From Zygaena filipendulae (Eukaryota > Arthropoda > Insecta > Lepidoptera > Zygaenidae), in assembly GCA_907165275.2 (NCBI GenBank), contig OU015663.1, positions 1,190,501 through 1,254,500 of the forward strand: a stretch of 64,000 nucleotides of DNA. Direction: 5' to 3'. Both the position numbers and the translations under genes were made by a program. The notes below the pieces were generated by a model. The model ran no database searches and had not been told where the DNA came from. It saw only the letters and a list, made by a program, of their open reading frames with translations. Positions 44,458 through 53,800 of the stretch are shown here, piece by piece (the stretch's first letter is position 1; each line of letters opens with the position of its first letter).

Positions 44458-44776
44458 TACTTTTTTTTAAATAGTTCCACGCCAACTCCACAGTCTTATT
44501 AAACGTATAGAAGATCCGATTTGTTGCCAGACGAAAGAGAGAGTTTGCCGTATGAAAACCCGTCACACCTATTATTTTCAACACACCTACTTCCGGTAGG
44601 AAACGGAAATGTGCGCTAACGATACGATTCGCGAGTGTGAAATATTACAAGTTATTCGTTAAACTTTAATTAAACTCTCAGTTACGTTGCCACTTTCGAA
44701 CGGAAGCGCATTTGTAAGTATTCGTCAGAAAAATTAGGAATATTAAACGGCATATAAAAAATTATCTATCACGGAA
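44458..44776. other. unannotated DNA
   Basis: Nothing recognised. Confidence 0.35.
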
Positions 44777-44955
44777 CTAACTGCTCCTCGCGGTTTTAAC
44801 CGCGGAGTTCGGAATTCCAGGGTAAACTATACGTATAAACCTTCCTCTTGAATCACTCTATCTATTAAAAAAACCGCATCAAAATCCGTTGCGTTGTTTT
44901 AAAAATCTAAGCATACAAAGGGGCAGACAGACAGCGGGAAGCAACTTTGGTTTAC
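44777..44955 (-). mobile_element. Helitron-like element, eta 5' module
   Basis: CTCGCGGTTTTAACCGCGG (terminal stem), TTGAATCACTCTATCTATT, CAAAATCCGTTGCGTTG, CAGACAGACAGCGGGAAGCA. Confidence 0.75.
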
Positions 44956-45115
44956 GCTATGTAGTGAAGAAATCAATAAGATCGAAGAGGTTTCGATCGC
45001 TCTCAAGATCTGTTGGTCACACAATATCAGTAACCTATAGGCGAGGTAACCAACCCTGTAACATAAGAGGTTACTGACCAAATATGGTGGCCAACCGAAC
45101 ACTGGCAACAATTAT

Positions 45116-45664
45116 AACCGACTTCCAAAAACACAAAACTGAAAAGCTAAAAATAATTTCTCTAAGTTACAATAGCCTAATGTCAACTGCTCATCACTTT
45201 TTACAAAATATTGCTTTTCCCGACGCAGGGACGTTAATTGTTGAGGAGTTCTCCTAGTTCATCACCATCAGTTCCACTTCACCATATAGTGACGGGCATA
45301 AATTGTTTAGAAACCATATTAAAATTAACTATTCTGTGGTCTGTGATCGAATCTGTGGTCTTCATCATCAGTTTCACTTCTTCAAATTTTGCTTTCCGAA
45401 AGCAAATGAATGATTTACTATCAAAAATACCAAAATCGCTATAGGTGTGCCTATAATTTTTGAAGAGTTCCCTCGATTTCTCCAAGATCCCATCATCAGA
45501 TCCCGACTTGGTGGCAATGGGACCTAATTGGGAGTAAACCCTTTCAAACAAAAAAAGAATTTTTCAAATCGGTCCAACCGTCTTCGAGTAATCGGTGAAC
45601 ATACATAAAAAAAAAAACATACAATCGAACATAGAACCTCCTCCTTTTTGGAAGTCGGTTAAAA
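45116..45664. mobile_element. AACCGACTTCC TIR element
   Basis: The left end TAACCGACTTCCAAAAA pairs exactly with the right end TTTTTGGAAGTCGGTTA, about 17 bp. The 0.55-kb interior has short frames on both strands and no transposase motif. A non-autonomous DNA transposon is the likeliest reading; target duplication not clear. Confidence 0.65.
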
Positions 45665-46373
45665 ATGCTGGCAACCGATCATCGGTGGGCAACTTTCGGT
45701 CGCGAACTTTACCGAATAAGCCCCTGTTTTTCTCTTTAGTCTGTATAACAAGTAACACAATACAGGAATATTTTTTAAGCAATGCGCAAAAAAATTTTGG
45801 TGGTTGAGTATCAGTAATAGAACACATTTCCATTATTTGTTCAAAACTTGTTTATATTTTTTTATCCGGTTTTAAATTAGCAAAATATGGACACTATCTA
45901 TTCCTAATAATATCAATGGGCGCGCGCGCCGTGCGGCGTACGCGGGGGTGTTGCAGCGGGGGTGAACGACCTTGATCAGCTGTCGTACATTGTAACCCAC
46001 GTAAATACCTAGCCGAACGAGCGCTTCGCGCGCAGCAGTGGCGGCGGCGACTAGAGTAGCCAATAAATCATTTGCAAAGTATACATCTTTCGTTCCCGGT
46101 AACTTTAGTTTTTTGTACTTAGACTTATCAAAATAAAAAAGGTGTTTATTAAAACTCCTTTAAGTTCAATTTGTAAAAGTTTGCGCACTGAATAAAAAAT
46201 ATTCCTGTATATTACATGTCTACGCATATAAATTTGGTTATTATTATTATTATGCCTAAGCTAAAACCATTCGCGCGCGAATGAACACGCGTTACGCGGA
46301 CGCGCGTTATGAACAAGGAATATCGGTGATTACAACGAATTCCCACTATTTTCACGTTTTTCTTATATTTAAT
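45665..46373. other. unannotated DNA with CpG-rich patch
   Basis: 45914-46062 is strongly CpG-rich (GGGCGCGCGCGCCGTGCGGC). No coding frame with recognisable homology. Palindromic GCG runs recur near 46270-46305. Confidence 0.35.
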
Positions 46374-46420
46374 TTGAAAATGAAATGAAATGAAATAAAG
46401 TTTATTCGTTACGACCACAA
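46374..46420 (-). mobile_element. LINE 3' tail
   Basis: GAAATGAAATGAAATAAAGT on the plus strand is the reverse complement of ACTTTATTTCATTTCATTTC, a retroposon 3' end with an ATTTC tail. It abuts the next Helitron. Confidence 0.45.
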
Positions 46421-46700
46421 TCTATACTAATATTATAAAGAGCAAAAGTTTGTGAGTTTGTGACGTTGTAAGGGGTAATCTGTGGATCTACTGAACCGAT
46501 TTTAAAAATTCTTTCACTTATAGGAAGCTACAATGATCCTGAGTGTCACTGTAGCTTCCAAGCTTTCAAGTGAATAAATTTTCAAAATCGGTTCAGTAGA
46601 TCCAGAGACAGCTGTTCCCCCGTGGTTTTACCCGTGGAAAGTTCGGAGTTCCCGCGGGAACACCGAAATAACCGCGGATGAAACCGCGGGGGTCGGCTCG
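46421..46700 (+). mobile_element. Helitron-like element, alpha, with internal inverted copy
   Basis: TCTATACTAATATTATAAAG start and the alpha block to GATCCTGAGTGTCACT. An inverted alpha segment follows (GGTTCAGTAGATCCAGAGAC, GCTGTTCCCCCGTGG), then the normal-orientation cassette ending CTCG at 46697-46700. Confidence 0.75.
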
Positions 46701-46990
46701 TTAAATAATAAAATCATAGTTCGAGTTACATCTCGGTGCATGCAACCTACCGGGAGGCGTCCCGGTTCAAAGCAGTCAGCGTGGAAATTGAAGCAGCTTT
46801 CAATAACTGGAACTGATCAATTACGACTCTCGAATATCGAACGGGATGTGTGCAGGTGGGGCCCCTGCCCGTTACTACCCATACCTGCCTCTACCCACTT
46901 TCATATTCTACCGGGTAACCGTGCATATCGCCTTCAGTTTGCCCAACTATACATTATATACCTAGGGGAATATAATTATTTTATCTTATA

Positions 46991-47231
46991 CTAGCTGTCC
47001 CGCGCGGTTTCACCCGAGATAATTTCTAAGTTCCTGCGGAATTGTTCCATACAAACTTTTCAACCCCCTTTCATGCCCTTAGGGGTTGAATTTTCAAAAA
47101 TCCTTTTTTATCGGATGCCTACGTCATACAAAGAACACACCCTCCAAGTTTCAGCTCTCTACGATCAGCGGTATAGGCTGTGCGTTATCCATCAGTCATT
47201 CAGGACAAAGGATTTTATTTACAAGTTATAT
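46991..47231 (-). mobile_element. Helitron-like element, epsilon 5' module
   Basis: CTAGCTGTCCCGCGCGG, then the epsilon phrases in reverse (CATGCCCTTAGGGGTTGAAT, GAACACACCCTCCAAGTTTC, CCATCAGTCATTCAGGAC). Confidence 0.8.
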
Positions 47232-47307
47232 ATGGACGCAGATAAGCAATAACATGTTAACCCACAAAATTAAGTTACCTATTCAGAACGATTTATTGAG
47301 AGTTAAA
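47232..47307 (+). mobile_element. GGACGCAGATAAGC MITE, left end only
   Basis: TGGACGCAGATAAGCAATAA through ATTTATTGAGAGTTAAAG matches the first 75 bp of the family; the rest is missing. Confidence 0.8.
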
Positions 47308-47655
47308 GAAAGTGTGTGTCTATAAATTTTTTACTATGTAACTACTAACGGGTTATATAGAATTTAGATTTTTCTAACCTGTCATAATGCCGCCATTGCT
47401 TTAGTCTCGCAGAACCTCCAAAATTAGGCACTCGAGAGATTCGAATTGTTTTTCTTGTTGTTTTCGTAATTGTCAGGGCAAGACAGTTTGTTTAGAAGAA
47501 AATTATAGTTCCTGCGGGAATTCCGGAATTCACGCTACTCACACAGCCAGTCGTAAAATAAATTACAAACAGCTATATTTACGCTTGAAGAAGGGAAATA
47601 ATACGCCTGTTGGGGCCATAGATTGAGCGAGTAAGCATTTATTTCCACTAGAATA
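47308..47655. other. unannotated DNA with a Helitron remnant
   Basis: 47506-47552 (AGTTCCTGCGGGAATTCCGG) is a small piece of the Helitron-like 3' cassette; nothing else recognised. Confidence 0.4.
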
Positions 47656-47977
47656 GGGATGTGGACTACTTTTGAAAATCAAAATTCTAATTAGTCCGTC
47701 AGTTGGAAAATAAAAAACAATAGACACGTATTGTTGTTTTTTTAAATAAACTAAAATATACAGAGATAAAGCGTATTAAACTTTAGGGTGAGGGAGTCGT
47801 GACGTCACTAACCGCTAAAACCGCCAAACAAACTGTCAGAATAGTGACGTCACGCGAAATTTCAACTCAATATATCGCCGTTATTTTTTGATTACGTAAA
47901 AAAAGAAAAAATACGTGTCCAATATTTTTTAATAATCTACAAGACGGACTAAAAAATAAAAATTTGTCCACATGCCC
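47656..47977 (+). mobile_element. CRE-bearing MITE, copy 5
   Basis: GGGATGTGGACTACTTTTG to TGTCCACATGCCC. The changes in both ends (TGGAC/GTCCA) are complementary, as for termini that evolved together. Both TGACGTCA sites are intact. Confidence 0.85.
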
Positions 47978-48104
47978 TGTCCATTAGCTAGCTGCTAGAC
48001 TGCTAATTCCATCACGATATTATTATCAATCGTAATTAGAAAAAAACACACACACACGCACTAAAACATTGTATATCTATATTAAGATAAAAGTAAATCC
48101 CTAT

Positions 48105-48235
48105 TTCCCTTGGTCACGGCATCACGCGTGAACGGCTGGACCAATTTCGCTAATTCTTTTTTGTCGTGTAAGGAGGTTTTTATGAAAGAAATTTGGAGTT
48201 CTTGCAGCAACTCCGAAACTCACGCGGGTGAATTT
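48105..48235 (+). mobile_element. Helitron-like element, zeta 5' module, 3' truncated
   Basis: CCCTTGGTCACGGCATCACG, CGTGAACGGCTGGACCAATT, then GCAACTCCGAAACTCACGCG and GGTGA, where the match ends. Confidence 0.7.
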
Positions 48236-48341
48236 CGAATGGTTGGACCGATTCTGACGAGACTTTCACTGCTAAATAATAATTAGCTGATGTTATAGGA
48301 AGTTAATTATTCTGCTTTGGAGTTCCTGCGGGAATTCCGAA
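48236..48341 (+). mobile_element. Helitron-like element fragment, same 5' module as 14030
   Basis: GGTTGGACCGATTCTGACGA, TAGCTGATGTTATAGG and GTTCCTGCGGGAATTCCG, in the same order as the copy at 14.03 kb. Confidence 0.55.
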
Positions 48342-48438
48342 ACTTTTTACTTTTTAGTTTCGTTACATTATAGGTTGTATGGTATAAAAAAATACATAAT
48401 ATACTGTAGTATCATTAACCAAAAATAAAACAGAGTAA

Positions 48439-48673
48439 CCGCCGCACTCAGAGTCGACTTTAATGATTACTTAGTTAAGTATAGATTTTTAAAACAAAAC
48501 TGCTGCAATCAGACAAGTTTAAAAATTATGTTAATTGGCATTTAACTAATTAAGTTACATCTCGTTAAATGCCAATTAACATTAATTTACTGAACATCTC
48601 TGATTGCGGCAGTTTTGTTTTAAAAATCTATACTTAACTAAGTAATCATTAAAGTCGACTCTGAGTGCGGCGG
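48439..48673. mobile_element. palindromic TAA element, copy 4
   Basis: 235 bp, CCGCCGCACTCAGAGTCGAC to GTCGACTCTGAGTGCGGCGG with TAA at 48436-48438 and 48674-48676. Nearly identical to 40754-40990 in both arms; the centres differ. Confidence 0.85.
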
Positions 48674-48699
48674 TAAGACGTTTGTAATATTTTGTATGG

Positions 48700-48867
48700 A
48701 ATAAACGAACGCATCGCTTCTTCTAAACGGTTCCGGGTTCGATTCCCGGTGGGGGTTCACTTTGTGTGATGAACACAGGGTTCCACTTTCTAGTCTGGGT
48801 GTGTATATAACATATATACCTATCTATAGTATAATATATATATGTAATTCTAGGTAGTATATACCAC
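48700..48867 (+). mobile_element. tRNA-derived SINE, family 2, copy 2, upstream part
   Basis: GGTTCCGGGTTCGATTCCCG (B-box), then TTCCACTTTCTAGTCTGGGT up to TAGTATATACCAC, where element A begins. The remainder is at 62339-62415. Confidence 0.8.
48863..48867. repeat. target-site duplication of element A, left
   Basis: ACCAC, repeated exactly at 62339-62343. Confidence 0.9.
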
Positions 48868-49355
48868 TGTTGGATCCTTGTATTTATTTCTGTTGTGGGT
48901 AGATATAATTCACCACTAATTTTTGGTCACCTTCACTCTCGACGACGTCGGGAGTCCGTCGCCGTGCGCCGTACAGACAACACTCGAACGTTTCGTGTGC
49001 TGTGTCTCTCATCATTTCGTTATATCGTCTTGCTAATACAACTAATTAGTAATTCATCCATCAAGTAAACAATTTGAACTAGCCGTGCTATCGTGCCTGT
49101 GCAAAACCAAGGAGATCAAGACCCTCAATTTACCATCCTGCCGGTTCCACTGCAGTCCTCGCCTGCCTCTCTGACGCCCTTTGCTTCTCGTTCGAGTTGA
49201 CAGTGGATTAAAGGTTAGTGGTGCCTTCTCTCACAGCGATTTACATGCGAGGGTTCGATCTATTTCCTACTGAAATCTAATATCTATATTTAATTACAAC
49301 TTATACAGTCCACTTCTTAATTTATGAACCAGCACCCTTTGTGCACAATCGCACA
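48868..49355 (+). repeat. 5' LTR of element A
   Basis: 488 bp. By eye it is identical to the 3' LTR. It should hold the promoter and polyadenylation signals of the element. Confidence 0.93.
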
Positions 49356-49363
49356 AAGTTTTG

Positions 49364-49380
49364 TGGCCTTCGAGCCGTAT
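49364..49380 (+). promoter_or_regulatory. primer-binding site of element A (tRNA-Tyr-like)
   Basis: TGGCCTTCGAGCCGTAT, 8 nt inside the LTR. The core CCTTCGAGCCG matches the complement of the eukaryotic tRNA-Tyr 3' end (GGCTCGAAGGACCA), with one base missing after TGG and one mismatch downstream. Confidence 0.55.
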
Positions 49381-49508
49381 CCTTGTTCCTTTTTAAATTT
49401 TAAAATCCTTATTTCAGTCCGTGACTAGAAATTAATATTTTTTCGTATGACGTTCATATGAGTTAATATAAGTATATAGACGTTCTATGTACATATTATA
49501 GTAAAAAG

Positions 49509-49707
49509 TGTACACGCATCACTCGCATGATATAGGTGGAGGCGGGGCGCGAGGGGTCCCGCATGCGGCCAGCGGTGGCCACCCCTCCACACTCTCAAGA
49601 TTCAACTGTAGCACGGCACACGATTATCCTTTTGACTTTTGTTTTTTGAGATTATACAAATTATTATAAAATAGCAACGTGTAGTTTAACTAATACTCGC
49701 CCCTTCA
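49509..49707 (+). repeat. 5' LTR of element B
   Basis: 199 bp, GC-rich in the first half (GGAGGCGGGGCGCGAGGGG). No difference from 56118-56316 was seen. Confidence 0.93.
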
Positions 49708-49709
49708 TA

Positions 49710-49719
49710 TGGCGACCGT
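49710..49719 (+). promoter_or_regulatory. primer-binding site of element B (tRNA-Arg-like)
   Basis: TGGCGACCGT begins 2 nt after the LTR. TGGCGACCG is the form expected for a tRNA-Arg 3' end in insect retroelements; the match is only about 9-10 nt. Confidence 0.5.
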
Positions 49720-50889
49720 CTAAATCAAGAAATACTGCATTTTCGGAGAATTACACCAGTATTCGACGCGGGAATTTGTGCAGCGATACCTATCGACCTC
49801 TGACCCGAAGCATCGAATAATTTGGAAATAAGGCAGATTTTGGACTATTGGAGGAAACAATCATCGTGGAAAGCTACTGTTACCCCATTTGGATGACTAT
49901 CTACCCTGTAACGCACGAAACTTCCAAGCAGAAAGAAGGGATTGCAACAAATACCTAGTGCGACACGTCTGGAGGTCAAACCGAGGGAAGTACGCTCGTT
50001 CCTATGTTCCAATCCAAATTGCCCCCCTTTGTTTGTGAGAATATAATGATAATCTTCCAAAGTTGAATCATTTAATTTTTGGCGAGGTTTAGTGGTGAAT
50101 TTACACGTTAAACCGCACATTCCGATCTGATGACGTCAGAGTGAGTTATTCACATTTTTGTTAGAATCTAAGTGCCTAAGGCGCTAAGTTCACCCAAATA
50201 ATAGCTGTCCTTTGTACATAGCAGTGAATTCTATAGGGATTACTCCAATTTAATAGGTGCAAAGTACAGTGATTTGTATACTTTCTCAACACTGATTTAT
50301 GTACCTACCTACCCAGGAACATTTAATTGCGCTGCAAGTTGCAACGCTGTCAATTTGGGTATGTTTTGTTATTTTAATCGTGCTAATGCCATTTGCTACA
50401 TATTTTGATTGATTTGCTTGTATTTTTATTGCACATCATAATTTGCATTGCTATTTCGTCATATTTTTAAATTATTTTGTGCCCAATTTTGTGGCCACTT
50501 TTTGCAGTGAAATTAAACATTTTTTCTCAATAAAAATAAATAAATAAATAAATAAATAAAAAATAAATAAGTAAATGAAATAAAATAATTTAAATTAATT
50601 TCACACGACTCAGCGTTTATCCACGAATCATATAACCTTTGCTTTAACGCCTTTTTCTCCGAAATTCCAGGATACCTATAACTTAACTCGGCAAGTGAGC
50701 GAACGAGTCGTCAATAGTGCAATACAAGTACTCGGTCGCAGGCGCAGTGGAGCTACGAGTGGAGCGTAAATAACATCTGGGTTTGGCGTGAAAAATTTAT
50801 TGCAAAGTTCATTATTATAACTATTGTTGCGTTTTCATTTTATATAATCGGTATTTATATTTATAACGTGGTAGGTCTTTAAATTCATA
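49720..50889 (+). other. leader of element B
   Basis: About 1.2 kb before gag-pol, with no credible frame. An AAAT tandem (about 50530-50575) is an unusual low-complexity tract in an otherwise ordinary leader. Confidence 0.6.
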
Positions 50890-53800
50890 ATGCCTACAGA
50901 TGATAAATATATGCATCTAACAAGAAGACGCGGAACTATTAAGGGTCGCTTGACCAAGCTCGATCAATATACGCAAACAATATTAAAAATAGATTTGAAA
51001 AGCTTTAGTAATGTGCAATGTTTAGAAATACAAAAGCGTTTAGATAAATGTCTTGAACTAAATTCGGAGTATAACGATATACAGACTCAAATTGAGGATC
51101 TTTGTATTAATGAGTCTGAAACAGACGAACAGGTAAACGAGCGAGACACATTCGAAACACAGATTATACACCTAACTTCAATATTGCAGGACATTCTTGA
51201 AAGGTTATCTAAATCAAAGCCTACCGAGAGTTCAGGTGGCTCGGAGACTCAAAATACGGGTCAGTCAAAGTGTGGTAATTCACATTCCATTAAATTACCA
51301 ACCATAAAATTACCCACTTTCGATGGTTCCTACTTAAAATGGCTTGAGTTTCGGGATACATTTCAATCATTGATCAGTTCAAATGAATCTATACCAGACA
51401 TTAACAAGTTTCATTACCTTCGGTCCTCTCTGGAGGGCGGGGCCACGGAGGTCATACAGTCTTTGGAGTTCACATCTGCTAACTATAAAGTTGCGTGGGA
51501 TTTGTTATGTGCTAGGTATGATAATAAGAATGTACTCATAAATAATCATTTAAAAGCACTATTTAAAATTAATTCACTAACTAATGAATGTTACAAGTCT
51601 TTACGTTCGTTGGTAGATATTGTTTCAAAAAATTTACGTGCACTCAATACCCTGGGTCAGCCGACTGAACAGTGGGACTGCTTGATTATTTTCATGGTTT
51701 CAGCGAAATTAGATAGTACCACAAATAGAAAGTGGGAAGAACACAAAAATAATTTGTCTAATTTACCTACTTTAGAGGAGTTTTACTCGTTTATCAGAAA
51801 TCGTGCTGATATTTTAGAAACTACTTCCGTCGTGCGAAGCGACAAAGGAACAACAAATAATACGAACAAAAATAATAATTATTTTAAAAATCAAAATAAT
51901 AACAAAGAATTTAATAAATCGAATTCCTTTGTCGCTTCGACTGAAAATGTATGCGATTTTTTATGTTTGATTTGCAACGAACAAGGACATCGCGTTTATA
52001 ATTGCATGAAATTTAAAAATTTAGATATTCAGGATCGACTGAAGGAGGTGAAGAGATTGAGGTTGTGTTCTAACTGTCTGTGTGAAGGGCACAAAACTTT
52101 CAATTGCCGTCATAAGGGTGTTTGTAGAATTTGCAAAAAGAAGCATAATACTTTGGTACATTTGCCAAAACAGGGACAAATTCAAACTAATAATACAAGC
52201 TTACCTGTAGCTTCTGCTCAACCCGCGGCTGCGGTCCCAGTCTCGCCCCCGGTCTCCCTATCAGCTGTGTCTGTCAGCCCACAAGTGCTTTTGAGCACTG
52301 CGATTGTTCAAGTTGTTAATGAAAACAATAATCAAACTTACATTGCGCGCGCGCTCCTTGATACGGGGAGCCAATCTTCTTTTATTACAGAGCATCTGAA
52401 AAATAAGATTGCACTAATTTCTACATTTTGTGAGCCATTGCGAATATCAGGTATTAATAATCTTACCTTTAATATTAATGAGCGTTGTGTAATAAAAATA
52501 AATTCACGTACTAGTTCTTTCAGTACTAAAATGAAATGTTTAGTTGTACCACATATTACGGGATTATTGCCTAGTTTGCCGGTCAATATCCAAGAGTTAA
52601 TCTTGCCAGATAACATTGAGCTCGCAGACCCAAATTTTCATCAACCCTCTGAAATAGATATACTTTTAGGGGCTGATGTGTTCTGGAGTATAGTAGGGAG
52701 CAAGCGTCTCTCGCTGGGAAAGGGTAAGCCAATATTACTGACATCTGAACTTGGGTGGTTAGTCAGTGGCCCTATAGGTAATGGTAGCCCCAGTCACGTG
52801 ACTTGTAACTTTAGCAGGCAAATTCAAGATGGTTTACAAAGGTTCTGGGAGATAGATGAAATACATCCATCTACAAAACTTTCCTTCACCCCGGAAGAAA
52901 AAATATGTAACAAACATTTTTTAGAAACCCACAAACGTCTCTCGAATGGTAGATTTTCAGTCAAGTTTCCACTTAAGGAACAGCCAGAGGACGTTTTAGG
53001 TGATTCTTTTTATTTAGCGAAAAAACGTTTCATTAATTTAGAAAAGAAATTTCAAAGAAATTGTCAATTAAAAGAAGAATATTCTAAGTTCATACAAGAA
53101 TATCAACAGTTAGGTCATTTGACCGACATAGATAAGCCTCAATTCGGTTATTATTTACCGCATCACGCCGTACTTCGTGAAAAGAGTGAGACGACAAAGT
53201 TGCGAGTAGTGTTTGACGCATCGGCTAAAACAACGACAGGGAAATCTTTTAATGATATCCAATACGTAGGCCCGGTCGTTCAAGACGATCTCATCTCTAT
53301 TTTGTTGCGTTTTCGCACCCATAGGTATGTCATAACGGGTGACATACAGAAGATGTATCGACAAATCGAAATCGATGAGTCGCAACGCCATCTACAGCTC
53401 ATCTTGTGGAGGGATGATCAATCCCAACCCATCAAGGTCAAGCAGCTCAATACCGTCACTTATGGGACGGCTTCTGCGCCTTACTTGAGCACAAGATGTC
53501 TTCAACAGCTGGCACTTGAATGTACTGATGCTAAGATTGCAAATATAATCGAGCACGACATTTATATTGATGATTTAAATACAGGGTGTCAGTCTGAAAA
53601 GGATGTCAAGGCTATTTTCGATGGTGTGAAACAAGTGTTGTCTTCAGCATGTTTCCCTTTGCATAAAATTCGCACCAACTGTCCGAAGGTGCTACTAGGC
53701 GAAACCACTTCTGAAACATTAGATTTGTGCAAAAAGTCTACTGTTTTAGGACTTAATTGGTCTCCTACACCGGACATACTTCATTTTTGTGTAAATTTGG

